NCBI GenBank assembly: GCA_021234155.1
Contig: JAJEKV010000046.1
Span: 11,238,818-11,302,817, forward strand
DNA length: 64,000 nt
From: Isoetes taiwanensis
Lineage: Eukaryota; Streptophyta; Lycopodiopsida; Isoetales; Isoetaceae
Reading direction: 5' to 3'
In this document: positions 11,290 to 23,007 of the stretch, piece by piece
Layout: each line of letters starts with the position of its first letter
How positions within the stretch are numbered: the first letter of the stretch is position 1
Program-made: the position numbers and the translations under genes
Notes under the pieces: model-generated
The model's input: only the letters and a program-made list of their open reading frames with translations
The model's database searches: none
Told to the model about the DNA's origin: nothing

Positions 11290-12137
11290 GCCCCAACATA
11301 TAGGCATGGAAGAAAAAGTAATATAAATATAGAATTAGACTAGAAGATTGCAGACTGTGGTCATTTGTTGGATTTCTTTCCGTTAAGTGATTCTACTCTA
11401 TCAAATCCTAATTATATGTGTTCATGTAAGGAGGATAGAAAATTAATGCTCTCCACCCTGACTAGGCAGGAAATAATAGAAAAAGCCTCAAAGAGTCAAT
11501 AGAATAGACCAAGGCAGTCTTTGTATAAGCATTGGCTCGCAAGCCTTTACGGAAGGACATGCAAAACCACATGAGCGGGGGATAACAAGAAAGGCCTTAA
11601 CAGTCACCTAAGTATAATGGTAAACCTAAGTATAATTGTAAACGAATTAGATGTAGCGTATCATTATGAATGGAAATTAAATAATGACTTAACCTCGTCA
11701 CCACATTCATAACACAGGAATCATTTTAAACCTTAATCAACTTTACACAATGGACATCTTATACCTTAATCAATTCAACACTACAACAACATTTTTACAT
11801 CAACTTTGTGTTACCCTAAGCCCCCAAGCTGGGGAATCTAAGGTAATAATCCGTATAGAATCTAAGCGAATTTCATAAAACCTAAGGAAACCTTGCTACT
11901 CGCCTACTCAACTTTCCAATACTAAACTCACAACATAGAATCTAAGGGATTCTCACAAAATGTAAGAGAATCTAGAAGAGTCTAATGAAATTTCATAAAA
12001 TTTAAGAGAACTTAAATCCTATAATAACAAAATCGTGTAAAAAAAGAGAGTCCTCGTAAATTCTTAGAAAACTGGAACATGGACAAACTGAAACATGCAC
12101 ATGCTAGAACATGCACCGTAGGATCGATTAAAAAACT
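11290..12137. other. AT-rich stretch with no supported gene
   Basis: Degenerate A/T-rich DNA with loosely repeated phrases such as GAATCTAAG and AAATTTAAGAGAA near 11830-12015. No long open frames and no terminal repeats recognised. Confidence 0.4.
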
Positions 12138-12399
12138 TGTATATATATATAGATAGATAGATAGATAGATATAGATAGATGGAGCTCATTTATATATGCC
12201 ATAAGAGTGCTATACAATTATGTTTTAAATGAATATGTACTAACTACTATGGATTTGAAGACAAAGATTCAATTCTTTACCAAGATTTCTTCAGTAGCAT
12301 TGCATCATTCAACCCATACATACCAATTTGACATTCACTCATGCAAGGTTAGATGGGATTTCGGGTTACCTGGAGGGTTAACCTGGCAGGCCCATTACA
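12138..12399 (+). repeat. Truncated 5' LTR (3' portion) after a TA/GATA microsatellite
   Basis: From 12181 to 12399 the sequence closely matches 21016-21237, where it forms the 3' end of an LTR. It ends ...TTACA, and two bases later comes a degraded primer-binding site. The (TA)n(GATA)n run at 12140-12180 lies at the edge where similarity to the 3' LTR begins, so the upstream 2.3 kb of this LTR is missing. Confidence 0.6.
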
Positions 12400-12401
12400 G
12401 T

Positions 12402-12413
12402 TGGTATCTAAGC
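12402..12413 (+). promoter_or_regulatory. Degraded primer-binding site (initiator tRNA-Met)
   Basis: TGGTATCTAAGC differs at two bases from the iMet primer site TGGTATCAGAGC that is intact at 21240. It sits two bases after the LTR end, as expected. Confidence 0.7.
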
Positions 12414-13145
12414 ATAGTTGGATAATTGGTGTTGATATGGTGGATTAAAAATTTCAGCTGAGGTTATTGGTTGTTAGATGGTGCTAATGATAATATTTCA
12501 GATCATGTAGGGACGATGATCTAGGATGTGCGATGGATCTGTCAAGTATGGAAATGTAATGACATGATATCCTAGTATTGATTTCTTTAATTATATTTTT
12601 TGTGGTAGATATTTCTGGTGGGATGCATGTGATCAAGGAACTAATCTTAATTCAATCTTGTACAAAACATGAAGGACGCTGATAGAAACGTCTTCATGTG
12701 GAGCATGAATAGTGAGGCTGGATGATGTGAAGGTACAGTTTTTACATTTGCTTATGTTTCTCTACAATTGGTAGATGATCTAGTCTAGATCCTATTGGCA
12801 AATGTATTTTGGAATAAAGTGCGAAAGAATATCAAAGCAGAATATAATTATGTATGAAGGTGAGCTTTCCTTATCAAATCAGGTGAGATATTTCTACATT
12901 AAGGAGACATTAAGAGGCTTGCTAGTAGTGAGTTGATACTTCTGGATCTTTGAGTATGAGGTGTTAATATATCCTCGCCTGTTGTTGCTGAGTCAGTTTG
13001 AGACAGGTTATAATTTTCATTACCACCACTAGAATTAGGGACATATTTTAAGGCGGTGGACATGCACCGCACTTTTTTGCTGTCATTGTGATTACTATTG
13101 TTGGTTTCAGGCTCCATGGCCTTCAAGGCCCTAAGAGAGCTAGTT

Positions 13146-13176
<31 letters not shown>

Positions 13177-14147
13177 AAGTTCACGGTAAAAAAAATGCGG
13201 CTAAAATAAGATATAAGCTGAGGTTAAGTTTGTCTGGATTGCATTTGATGGTTCCGGTTGTCAAGATGGCTAGTTTGGAAATCTTGTATAGATAGTTATG
13301 GAATTGACATAAAAAAAATGTCATTACCCTATACAATGACTCTATTTGGAGATTAAAATTTTGTGCATATTCTTGTAAGTTGTCTTTTGTGTTTCCATCC
13401 AAGGTTATAGCTGAAGTAGGATTTGGAGGATTTGAAAGATTCTTGTATTTGTCGAGGACAAAAGTAAGCGCTTTTTAGAACACACAGATCTGATCAAAGA
13501 ATTGAGTAAATAGAGAATAATCCTAAATATTTGGTCAAGATATATTGAGAAATAACTTGAGCTATGTTGGATGTATAATAGGATATATCCACATTGCAAA
13601 TGCTGATTGGAATAGCCATATCCTTGGTGGTAGGGAACAGTCGTGACAGACATAATAGTGGAACCTAAAAGTATAAGGACATACTTGAGCTGAGGTGGAA
13701 GAAAATGTTACAGCAAGGTGAAATGCCACATTTGGAATTATTTAATTTGATAGAAAAATACTACAGCAATATGCCCAAGAAGTTGGGGTTACTGTCTATA
13801 TACTTGTGCTTTCTTATCGAGTCTTTTGAGGGATATATTAAAAAGATGTTAATTTCATCACGATCTATCAAAAGAAGTAAGCATATGTTGGAGATTGCAT
13901 CATGGAATTCTTGCTAGTGATGGAAGGAAACTTGATGGTTTGAATAGTTTGGATTGGTTCGACGTATTCTAGCTCGGGTTAGTAAAGAAGCTAATTGAGA
14001 ACATGTTTGTTTGATATATAAGATAAAGGCTTTTATAGCTTGACTAATGTCTGGGAAAAGTTAGCGTTGTAGAATAGAAATTAACCTATGTAATAGGCGT
14101 GGATTTAGAGAGCAGATGAGCAATGTCTATCAAATTACTTTTATAGC

Positions 14148-15684
14148 GGCTTCCCAGATCATTCAGCGGCTTCATGACCACCTACCGCGGCCTCTCAAGA
14201 CGGTTTTTAAGCTTAACACAAGCTTTCTTCAGGATCCAGAGTTCACAGCCAGCTGTAAGCTCATTTGGCAGCAGATATTCAGTCAGGACAGCGGAATGAG
14301 TGCAATGGTTATAGCATTGGCTAGGGTAAAACAGTTTGCGAAAGAATGGGGGCGGCAAAAGTCTTTGGCTCAGCGTCGCAGGTTGGATGCCTTATATGCG
14401 GAACTGGAGTCTCTTAGAGGGCGGGTCTCTGATGGCTTGCGTGAGCAGCAGGTGCTTCGTCAGATCGAGGTTGAGGAGGAGGCCAAGGTGTTGCAGGCCA
14501 GGGTCAAAGCTGGTTTGACGTGGCTGAAGCAGTCTGACACTTGCTCTAAAGTCTTTTTTCGAGCAGCCCGCCAGAAGAAGTATGCAGCAGCCATGACTGA
14601 CATAGTTACATTCCAGGGAGTGTTGTTGTAGCATTCAGATGCTATCAAGGCCTTTGTAGCAGTTCACTATGAAACATTTTTCAAGGAGAGCCCGCTTCCC
14701 GCACAGAGTGTTTTTCAGGAGTTGGTGCTGGCCAAGGTATCGCCAAGAATCTCAGCCCTTCAAAGACAGAGCTTAGAGGAGCCATTGACAGGGCAGGAGT
14801 TGGAGGACGCATGCGCCTGTTGGCTCGGAATAAGTGTCCTAAGTTGGATGGAATACCAGTGGAGTTTTTTCAGCAGTACTGGGAGTGGGTGGGGCACTTG
14901 GTGGTGCATGTGTATGTGGATCTTTTGGGGAATAACTCGATGCATCCTCTACTGAATACAGGTTGTATTTCACTTATACTCAAGTGTAAGCATCTTAAAA
15001 CCATCAATGACTGGAGGCCTATTACTCATTTATGCGTAGTGTATAAAATCATTGCTAAAGGCGTTATTGAGAGGCTTAAGCCGGTACTAGTTCACGCCAT
15101 TAGCCTTGAGCAATAACGGTTTTATACCGCGGAATATTCTTCATAATGTGGTCTTTGCGTTTGAGGGAGTGCATTGGGCTCGTTAGGATGAGGCGACCCC
15201 TTGTTTTTTCTTTTGGACTTTGCCAAGGTTTATGGCGGTGTCGGTGGCGGTTCTTAGCAGATATGATGTGCCTTTGGGTGCGGGCCTAGTTTCGAGGGAA
15301 AGCGGTTATGAAAGGCTGCGGTTACGCTAGAGGCGGCGGTGTGGTGTTAGGGTGAGACCTCTTCAATCTTCTCTCGTGGGTAGAGGCATTAGGCGGGGAT
15401 GTCCATTGGCCCCTTTTGTTCACTATAGTGGCGTAAGCTCTCTCATGACTTTTTTTAGGGGAGGCAATTTCGACAATGTGGTGCAAGGTCACCGCATGGA
15501 TGATGGGTCGCAGCAGATTTGCAGTCAATTTGCGGATGATACATTCCTCTTTCTTCATGCAGATGAGTCCAATCTCCAAGCAGACCAAGAATATTTTGGA
15601 TGCCTTTTCTTTAACCGGGATGCTTGCTTAAGCGGTCGAAGTGCTTTCGACCATGTGGATGCTGGAGGAACCTCCTCTGCGTAG
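14148..15684 (+). pseudogene. LINE ORF2: linker and reverse transcriptase domain (broken)
   Basis: An open linker (to 14631) contains a long charged helix and the plant-LINE feature SDTCSKVFFRAARQKK. After a stop, RT motifs follow in shifting frames: LDGIPVEFFQQYW (about 14850), LNTGCISLILKCK and INDWRPITHLCVVYKIIAK (14950-15060), GIRRGCPLAPFV (about 15382) and the catalytic-type FADDTFLF (about 15530). In plant LINEs this domain copies element RNA at the nicked target. Frameshifts between 15115 and 15352 and several stops make it non-functional. Confidence 0.85.
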
Positions 15685-15842
15685 TTGAGTCGGATTTCCA
15701 CAGGCTCTAACAGCGCCACACCACGGTGCCAAAACTGTTAGGCATACCATTTGGCTTGGACATTAATGCTAGGGCAATTTGGGCGGAGACATTACAGAAT
15801 CTTAAGCAGCATTTGAACTGATGGAGGGGAAGTAAACTCACC

Positions 15843-16457
15843 ATGGCTGGTAGGATTCTAGTAGCCAAGTCAGTGCTCTGTAGCACTCATGTTTACGCAG
15901 CCTCCTGCATACTTGCGCCAGAAAGTGTGGTTAAGGAGTTGGATGACACCATTCGCAATTTTGTTTGGGGAGGGAATGAGGAGGGGGCTACAGTGAAAGT
16001 CAATGGTGGAAGTGTGTGCGTCCCAGACAGGCAGGGGGGTTGGGTATGCTTGATGTGTCGTTGCACACGAAGGGTGTCGGAATTCATCTGGCAGTTGTTG
16101 CAGGAGCAACAATCCCCAGGTTTGGCTCTGTTGGCACAGTCGCTTCGTCACTCTATTGTCTTTAGGAAGCCAGCAATTCTGGCTCAGTTGCCGTGGGCTC
16201 TGTTTGAAAATTTGCGGCCATTCCCTCATGCTTCGCCTTTTCTTAAGGGTCTCCTGAAGGCCTGGAAGGTGGTTAAGGTTCTCTTTTCATTGGATCCTAG
16301 CAGGTGTATGGTAGCCTCATTGCCCTTTCTCTGGGTACCCTTGGACTCTGCATCTCTCTTGACCTCTTCCCTACATCCAAGTACTCAGCGCCGATGGATT
16401 GCTGCAGGGGTAACATCCATCCGTGACTGGTATTGGGAGGGTCATCTGGCGCCGTAG
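15843..16457 (+). pseudogene. LINE ORF2: RT thumb/connection region
   Basis: An open frame of 204 codons begins with AGRILVAKSVLCSTHVYAAS and ends the first block with IRNFVWGG. In plant LINE ORF2 proteins, the block between the FADD motif and the zinc domain has this pattern (a 'G.R..L.KSVL' start and '...FLWGG' end). It continues the ORF2 order from the RT to the zf-RVT domain and stops at 16457. Confidence 0.75.
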
Positions 16458-16637
16458 GAGTTTTTTAGGGAAAGATTTGGCCTTCGGCAGTGGGACATAC
16501 GGACTTGGGCCAGAATTGCCAATGCTATTCCATTGCAGTTGTCTTCGCAAGTCAATCGCGTTTGAAAGTCGCATAGTGGACTTGATGCATCTCAGTTTGT
16601 AGCATCGGCTTATGGGCTCCTAGCGCTTCAGGACACG

Positions 16638-17222
16638 TTGCCGCATTCGGATAAGTGGACGCTTAAGCTTCCAGGGAGTAAGTGGCCCGCCATGTGGAAG
16701 TGGGTGTGGAATACATTGCCTCCTCCTAAAATCCGTACCCTTTTGTGGCAGATCTTGCACCGTAGCCTCAGGGTAAAAGTCCGAGTCCACAGGTTCAAGC
16801 CTCAGGTAGCGGAAACATGCCCTTTATATGGGAGGCGACGTGAGACCATTGAGCACTGCTTTGTCCTATGCACAGAGGTAGGGGCAGCTTGGTCCTGGGT
16901 GAGAGCCCTCTTTGGGACTTCACTGTGCAGTCAGAAGATTCTCTTGGGAGTTCTTCCTAGCAGGTGGGCAGTGGCCAAGCGGCATGCGTTTCATTTATGC
17001 AGAGCTTGGCTTTTGTGGCTGATTTGGAAAAGACGGAGAGCGAAGGTCTTTCAGAATGCAGTGCTTAGCCCTTTTCGGTTGGTTCTGATCTTGAGGCATA
17101 AGTTGTGGCAGGCTTACCAAGTCTCAAGCTTGTCTGGCACAGTTAAGTGGGAAATTTGGTCGACATTCCTACAGATTGTGGATCATGATGGGCTTGTACT
17201 TGATCGCATTCTAGTGGTTTAA
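16638..17222 (+). pseudogene. LINE ORF2 C-terminus: zf-RVT zinc-binding domain
   Basis: The 194-codon frame carries WKWVWNTLPPPKIRTLLWQI, then CPLYGRRRETIEHCFVLC, the Cys/His pattern of the reverse-transcriptase zinc-binding domain (zf-RVT) specific to plant-type LINEs. The typical first 'CP.C' is here CPLY, so one Cys is lost. The stop at 17220-17222 is followed ~20 bases later by the poly(A) tail, so this is the true end of ORF2. Confidence 0.88.
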
Positions 17223-18630
17223 TATATTCTTATATTCTTCAAAAAAAAAAATTACTTTTATAGCTTAAGGTATTTGATAAGTATTCCCGATATGTTAAAT
17301 AGGCTTCTTTGAAGATTCTATATTGTAAACTATGATTGTAATCATTCTTATATTGATTATCTGTGCTTTATAGCCTTGAGATACTCAGACTGGCAGACGT
17401 AACTATGTATTCTACTTGTCACTTTTTGGATTTGGCCACCGAAGAAGTTTCGTGTGAGTACATATTGAGTTCGATCTAAGCATCTATGTTGCCATGGTGG
17501 GCTTAGTATTTTAATGTATAGAACCCTCTATAAAAAATGGTAGATTCATTCTGTGGGTGAAGTTGCATTAGGCTTGGTTGGGTTATGCTTAACTTTGCCC
17601 GCATTATATGCGTAAGTGCAGACATAGTTAGTAACAATTGATTCTAAACTATGTGTGTGCCAAAATCGTCATTGATGATCAATACACTTAGCTTATGTAA
17701 CATACATCTTTAACTTTGTTTATTATATATATCAAGCTAGGCAAGTTTGGAAAGATATGAGGTGGTTTGTGTGCGATAAAGCATTTCGCACTTGAGTATT
17801 GAGGCAACTTATGCTTGTTAAGGCCATAGCAGTGTCATGGAAGGATCTTCATTTCATGTTAAGTGTTCTTTTTTTTTTTTATGATTAAGATAAAGAAGCT
17901 TATTTATAAATGAAAAGTATTTATTGATGAGATATCCCTACGGGTATGCCGAAATCGTAAAACGAGTTGGTTGCCTCTTGGAATTGTTCTGAGCTGCATT
18001 TTCTTATCTAATTCAAGTAAAGCTTTCCATGCACGTTATAGATCATGGAACATAGTTAATTTTGAAGAAGCACCTTAATGGATTCCATTTAGTGAGATAA
18101 ATGGCATCTGGTAATGTTCAGAGGAGGCATAAGTAGCCAAGATTATTTATCATGAGCATGAGCATGAGCTATTTACGGTCAAGTATTTAATTGATGTTGG
18201 CAAGGACTTCAAGACATATATGGTTTACTGGCATAAGTGCTTCACAATGATATGTTGAGAAGAAGAAGAAGAAGAGCAGTTCCTTGCAGGTTGGTTTCAA
18301 GCTTGTAATTTCATTTGTTATAATGCATGTATGCTTTTCATTCAACTAAGGAAGTGTGGTGCTTCAATGGGAAAATGAAAGCTTAGATGGGTTTGATTCC
18401 TTGGGATAGAGATTTTAATGTTTGAAGAAGATTGAGGCAGTATAAGCAAGTTCGGTCAACTCATTGATTATGTAAGAAGAAATTATTATATTCATGACAA
18501 CTAGCAAGGGAAGAAAGAATAATTATGGTGATAAGTTGGCGTTATTATATAGTTGGTCATGAAGATTTAATTCTATGATCTGGATACTCCGCTATTTTGG
18601 AATGACCCATGAGGACATGGGTTAAATTTT

Positions 18631-18642
18631 AGAAGGGGAGAA
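18631..18642 (+). promoter_or_regulatory. Polypurine tract before 3' LTR
   Basis: AGAAGGGGAGAA directly precedes TGTAGCGAGC, the start of the LTR. The upstream phrase ATGAGGACATGGG(T)TAAATTTTA is shared with the minus-strand element whose tract is at 53366, so the two belong to related families. Confidence 0.75.
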
Positions 18643-21237
18643 TGTAGCGAGCTTGGCCCGTTAACAGGCATGTAATTTACGTTTCATTATTCATGCTTAT
18701 GGAGAATATCCGAAACTGATCATTACATGAGAAATACATACTACGTATGAGGAGTTTATACTAAATTCATGTGATAAAACCAAAGGGCATCAGTTTTTAT
18801 GAGGGTTTTTGGAAAGAGGCAGAAGGAGCAATTTTTGGGCAGTTTGCTGGCCGAAATTTAGAGCATCATATCTCGGCAACCCGAGATCCAATTCACGTAA
18901 TTCTTACTTTGTTGGAAAGGTTTTCAAATCAGCTTCCCGGATTGGGTCTGATAAGGCCGAAATTCATCCGTATGAAAGAAATATAACAGAAAGAGTGAAG
19001 CTGTATCAGAATTGACTGCACCATTGTATCTCTTTGTGCAGCTTGCTTCCTGGAGCTAGGAGCTGAAAGGAGGGGATATTTTGAGAAGAAAACAGGTACA
19101 AGGACTCAAATGATCGTCATTGAAATGGTTCTCAGGTGGGTGGTTTTTCGCTTACACCAGGGGAAGTTTAGATTGCTTAGATTGTTCTTGTTGTTGAAAG
19201 AGAATCATGATTTAATGATTTGAATTAAGAGTATAAAAGAATCTGGGTGATCCTGAATGTGATAATGTGGGATTGAATGTCTTTTGCCACATTGGTATCT
19301 AAAAGGAAGTAAGAAGTAAGCTAAGTTTATTGTAAGAAGTCTGGGAATAGTCCTTCGAATTGTAGATAGCAGGGCAGACCTTGTATATAGTAAACGGGAT
19401 CCTGGCAACAACAATATAGAGATTGTTCTGCTTGGAGAAGCTAGAACTCAATTGGAACCTTGAGACCATTTAGCTTATGGGGGCTGCATAGATGTTCTAA
19501 CAAGGGCACGAAAGGTGCCATCGGCTCCATGAGACAAGAAGCTAATTTAGAAGATAGACAAAGATGTATATATACTTTTGGTGATTAGATTAAAGTTAAG
19601 ATGCTAAAATAAACTATGATAGGGAATTGCACTCCTAAGAAACAACCATAGAGATTATGTGCGATATGTTAATCTCTCACTTAGGTAGTAAGAGAATGTA
19701 TGCCAAAGCGGCCTAAAGAAGCTTATGGGGGCTTCTGCAGTATGGCAATGTCATTGAGTATCGTTGGCCAAATAAAATGCTAAGTTATGTCATTAATTTA
19801 TTAGTAACAAAAACAAGATAACATATTGAATTGCATATGAGTATTTTGTAAAATGTTCGCTCCTTATGAAGGGAGTGACTTTGGGGAAGCATGCCTGTGG
19901 AAGTATGTTGTAGTTGCTAGGTGATCTTTTTACCTTATATGGATGTAAATTGTAGGGATATCATGATTGATGGGAATAGGACATTATGATATCCTAGGAT
20001 AAGCTTTTCCTATGGGAGAAAAATGCCAGACCTTTTATGTGTTCTTGTATAATATATCTATACATGCAAAATGCTTGGATACCATGGTGATGTGTCAAGG
20101 TTGCATTATGTTAGCATGTACTTGTTGAATATTTGACATCATGTGGTAGAACATGAATGTGATATGTCTATGATATCATTGCAAATGTTGGCATTGTTCT
20201 ATGTTGTTCCTGGTAAATGCATAGAAAATGCATGTGAGTTATGACTCTTGGTTCTTGGATCATATGATGATAAACATGGTCTAAACTCTGACATGTGGGG
20301 CATATGCTAAGTTCTTGGCTGATAATGAGTGCATATTCTTCGGGGCCGGAGTCCATTTGCAGTGGCTTGGACTCGCGGTTGTTCTTGTTCTTGACATCGG
20401 GCTTTGTAACCCCAGCGAGGGTGCTTCGTCGTGCTACATGGCTTGGAAGTGGTTCCCCTAGTGTTGGACGCAGGCTAGGAGGATGTGTACACATGAGGCT
20501 TACCCCGCCCGTATTTGCTGCAGGGCCTGATCAGCCCAGGTGGCCTTCATAGAACCGGAGTAGGCACTGCATGTTTATGGATATCCCATGTTTATTTCAT
20601 GGTTCTCCATGGTCTCGTGACTATCTCTTGGTTATTGTAAGGTTATGGCATGTGCATTTACACCTTATTTGGATGGCTTGATGATGTTTTGATTCTTATT
20701 ATCATTGTTCATGTTATGTGCTAATAATGCATTGCTGGTTTCTAGCATAGAGGGATTCTTAGATGAGGCATCTAAGTCTGAGAATTACTCTTGTGATTGG
20801 TAGATCGTACATGTTTCTTGTTGATTATGCCATTATTTTCCAAATGCCTCAAATCCCCTTAGTCTTTAAGACTAACCCCACGTGTTCATGGTATAAGCAG
20901 TTTCAGAAGTAGCAAAATGTAGCAGGGCAACTGGGGCACAATTAAGTGCAGTCTTCACTTGTGGGGAATCTGTATGCCTTTAGAAAGGCCTTATCATTTC
21001 TGGAGCTTATATATATATGGAGCTCATTTATATATGCCACAAGAGTGCTATACAATTATCCTTCAAATGAATATGTACTAACTACTATAGATTTGAAGAC
21101 AAAGATTTAATTCTTTACCAAGATTTCTTTAGTAGCATTGCATCATTCAACCCATACATACCAATTTGACATTCACTCGTGCAAGGTTAGATGGGATTTC
21201 GGGTTACCTGGAGGGTTAACCTGGCAGGCCCGTTCCA
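18643..21237 (+). repeat. LTR (~2.6 kb) of the worn retrotransposon
   Basis: It starts TG after a polypurine tract and ends CA two bases before an intact primer-binding site. Only its last ~230 bp match the 12.1-kb copy. It contains short frames without motifs and a GC-rich island at 20330-20560. Because the right end is followed by a primer-binding site and leader sequence rather than host DNA, this LTR is shared by two tandemly joined element copies. Confidence 0.6.
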
Positions 21238-21239
21238 GT

Positions 21240-21251
21240 TGGTATCAGAGC
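21240..21251 (+). promoter_or_regulatory. Primer-binding site for initiator tRNA-Met
   Basis: A perfect TGGTATCAGAGC, complementary to the 3' end of plant initiator tRNA-Met, lies two bases after the LTR end. Confidence 0.85.
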
Positions 21252-21555
21252 AGAGTTGGATCTTTGGTGTTGATATGGTGGATTAAAAATTTCAGCTGAG
21301 GTTATTGGTTGTTGGATGATGCTAATGATAATATTTCAGATCATGACGATGATCTAGGATGTGCGATGGATCTGTCAAGTATGGAAATGTAATGACATGA
21401 TATCCTAGTATTGATTTCTTTAATTATATTTTCTGTGGTAGATATCTCTGGTGTAATCTTAGTTCAATCTTGTACAAAACATGAAGGACGCTAATAGAAA
21501 CGTCTTCATGTGGAGCAGGAACAGTGAGGCTGGATGATATGAAGGTACGATTTTT
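21252..21555 (+). mobile_element. Leader of second element copy (split by the 21.56-26.22 kb insertion)
   Basis: This matches 12414-12735 closely. The match breaks after TTTTT at 21555 and resumes at 26224 (TTACATTTGCTTATG), where it runs to about 26330. The two halves are one leader interrupted by an insertion. Confidence 0.8.
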
Positions 21556-22144
21556 GGGTTGCCCCTAGGGGGGCAAACCCTTGTTTATGTGGGCTTTTGG
21601 CATATCCTAGGTATATGCTAGAATATCCCTAGGATATGCTGGTGACTGCTAAAAACTTATGATTGGCTGTAAATGCTCGGTCACTTCTGTTGATGGGCAG
21701 CCGCTCTCGAAACGGGCTAACCGGAGAGGTCTCTTGCACAGGTGGCAAGTATTTTGAGTGCTCCAGCTTCTCCCAGACGAAGATCCTCATCCTCAGTAAA
21801 GCCTTCTCTGCAAATTTCTGCACGGCCGTCCCCTAACCCAAGTCTTCCCCTCGCCCTTCTCCCTATTCTTCCATTACACTAGCTTTGGACCTTATAGGGC
21901 ACCAAAGTATGCTGCCAGCTCGAGTTTTTCCTGATTCCAGAGTCCCTGCGTCAAGAGTTGATCACTTCAATTGATGTGCCGTTTGTGCTTCTCATATAGT
22001 CTTCTTCAAAGTTCGATGCCCTGGTACATCTCTTCCTCTTTCGTTTCCAGAAATATGATAAAATCAGCCTGAATATGCAGGCTAAATGCAAGACGGGTTT
22101 TTGTGTTGACCCAGAAACTAAATTACTATTTGTAATCTCTTTTC

Positions 22145-22460
22145 GAGGCTGAGCATTTGTTGGACTCAAAATGAAGGAAGATTTTGCGTCTGCTGCGGCT
22201 CCATCAGGTAGAGAGTCGTCATTTTTGAATTTCTACAGAGTGGCTGAAAATTATCAAGTAAGTGGCTGTTGGCATTTCTTCCCCTGCTTCTGTATTTCGA
22301 ATTTGTCATTAGGATTAAAGACATGCACCCAAAATGAAGGAAGATTTTGCATCTACTGTGGCTCCATCAGATAGAGTCGTCATTTTTGAATTTCTACTGT
22401 GTGACTGAAAATTATCTAGTAAGTGACTGTTGACATTTATTCCCCTGCTTCTACCTTCAG
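22145..22460 (+). repeat. Duplicated exon with splice donor (~165-bp period)
   Basis: ATG-initiated exon 22171-22260 (peptide MKEDFASAAAPSGRESSFLN...) ends at donor GTAAGTGG. A second, slightly decayed copy starts at 22337 and ends at a GTAAGTGA donor near 22421. The downstream intron sequence is duplicated too. The peptide is not part of RPL7 as known, so it may be an upstream exon of another gene joined to the RPL7 piece. Confidence 0.6.
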
Positions 22461-23007
22461 GTCTTTAAATGGAGTTTTCCTAAAGGTCTACAAGGCTACA
22501 ATGACAATGCTACAGATGATGGAACCCTATGTCACTTATGGGTAATGTGTACATTCTTATATTTAATGCAATGTGATATTGAAATGGTTCTCCGCAGACT
22601 ATCCAAATCTTAAAAGCGTGAAGGAGCGAATTTACAAAGCGTGGTTATGGAAAGGCCGACGCCGAGAGCTGCTCTTGTTGATAATTCTATTATTGAAGAG
22701 GTATTCAATATGTATTGTGCTAGTTGTTAAAGAATCTTTTCATTAGTTGTGAATTGCAAGTATGTTGGATTGATGGAAGCTTAGTTGTGCAAAAGCGCTT
22801 GGTAAATATGGCATTATTTGTATGGAGGATATTGCCCATGAGATTTCTAGAAATTACCGACTTCACGTAAGTAAGCAACTTTTCGTGGCCATTTAAGCTG
22901 AGCTCTCCCCTTAGTAGATCAAAGAAGAAAAGCCTTCGTGTTTATGATATTGGAGGTGTTGAAAATCAGGAGACAAGATTAATGATCTTATCAGCAAGAT
23001 GAATTAG
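22461..23007 (+). pseudogene. RPL7: 60S ribosomal protein L7 (uL30) pseudogene with introns
   Basis: Three exon blocks match the C-terminal two-thirds of eukaryotic L7, a protein of the large ribosomal subunit. Block 1, 22461-22541: NGVFLK, KATMTML, MEPYVTYG, before a GTAATG donor. Block 2, 22598-22700: YPNLKSVKERIYK, then in another frame ALVDNSIIEE, before GTATTC. Block 3, about 22794-23007: LGKYGIICMEDIAHEI, FLWPFKLSSPL, and the terminal INDLISKMN with its stop. Because introns remain, this is a genomic capture and not a processed copy. Frameshifts occur in each block (an extra A at ~22467; the stretch 22650-22670; around 22860-22890), so no protein can be made. It lies inside the 21.56-26.22 kb insertion. 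Confidence 0.85.

Larger units (their letters stand above)
14148..17248 (+). mobile_element. L1-type LINE, 5'-truncated, flanked by 16-bp target-site duplication
   Basis: The body begins inside ORF2 and ends with a poly(A) tail (17241-17250). It is bracketed by the perfect duplication AAATTACTTTTATAGC at 14132-14147 and 17249-17264. Length is ~3.1 kb, shorter than a full plant L1 (~5-6 kb). The endonuclease part is missing, so it was probably 5'-truncated on insertion. ORF2 is broken by several frameshifts and stops. Target-site duplication plus a 3' poly(A) is the classic result of target-primed reverse transcription. Confidence 0.93.
12414..18630 (+). mobile_element. Decayed internal region of an LTR retrotransposon (interrupted by a LINE)
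   Basis: This lies between a primer-binding site (12402) and a polypurine tract (18631). The first ~450 bases match 21252-21555 and 26224-26330, i.e. another copy of the same element's 5' leader. No gag or pol motif is legible; only short frames remain, and an (AATA)n run lies at 13146-13174. The LINE at 14148-17248 is inserted within it. Removing the LINE and one target-site copy joins 14147 to 17265 without a gap. Likely an old gypsy copy, by its LTR and polypurine resemblance to the 51.8-kb element. Confidence 0.5.

Noticed and set aside
20295-20552. GC-rich ORF at 20.3-20.55 kb as a gene
   Set aside because: It lies inside the 18.6-21.2 kb LTR, has overlapping frames on both strands and no motif.
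12138-21237. The repeats at 12.2 and 21.0 kb as the two LTRs of one short-LTR element
   Set aside because: Similarity continues for several hundred bases past both primer-binding sites, so the repeat includes leader sequence; a simple LTR pair would not share it at the 3' end.
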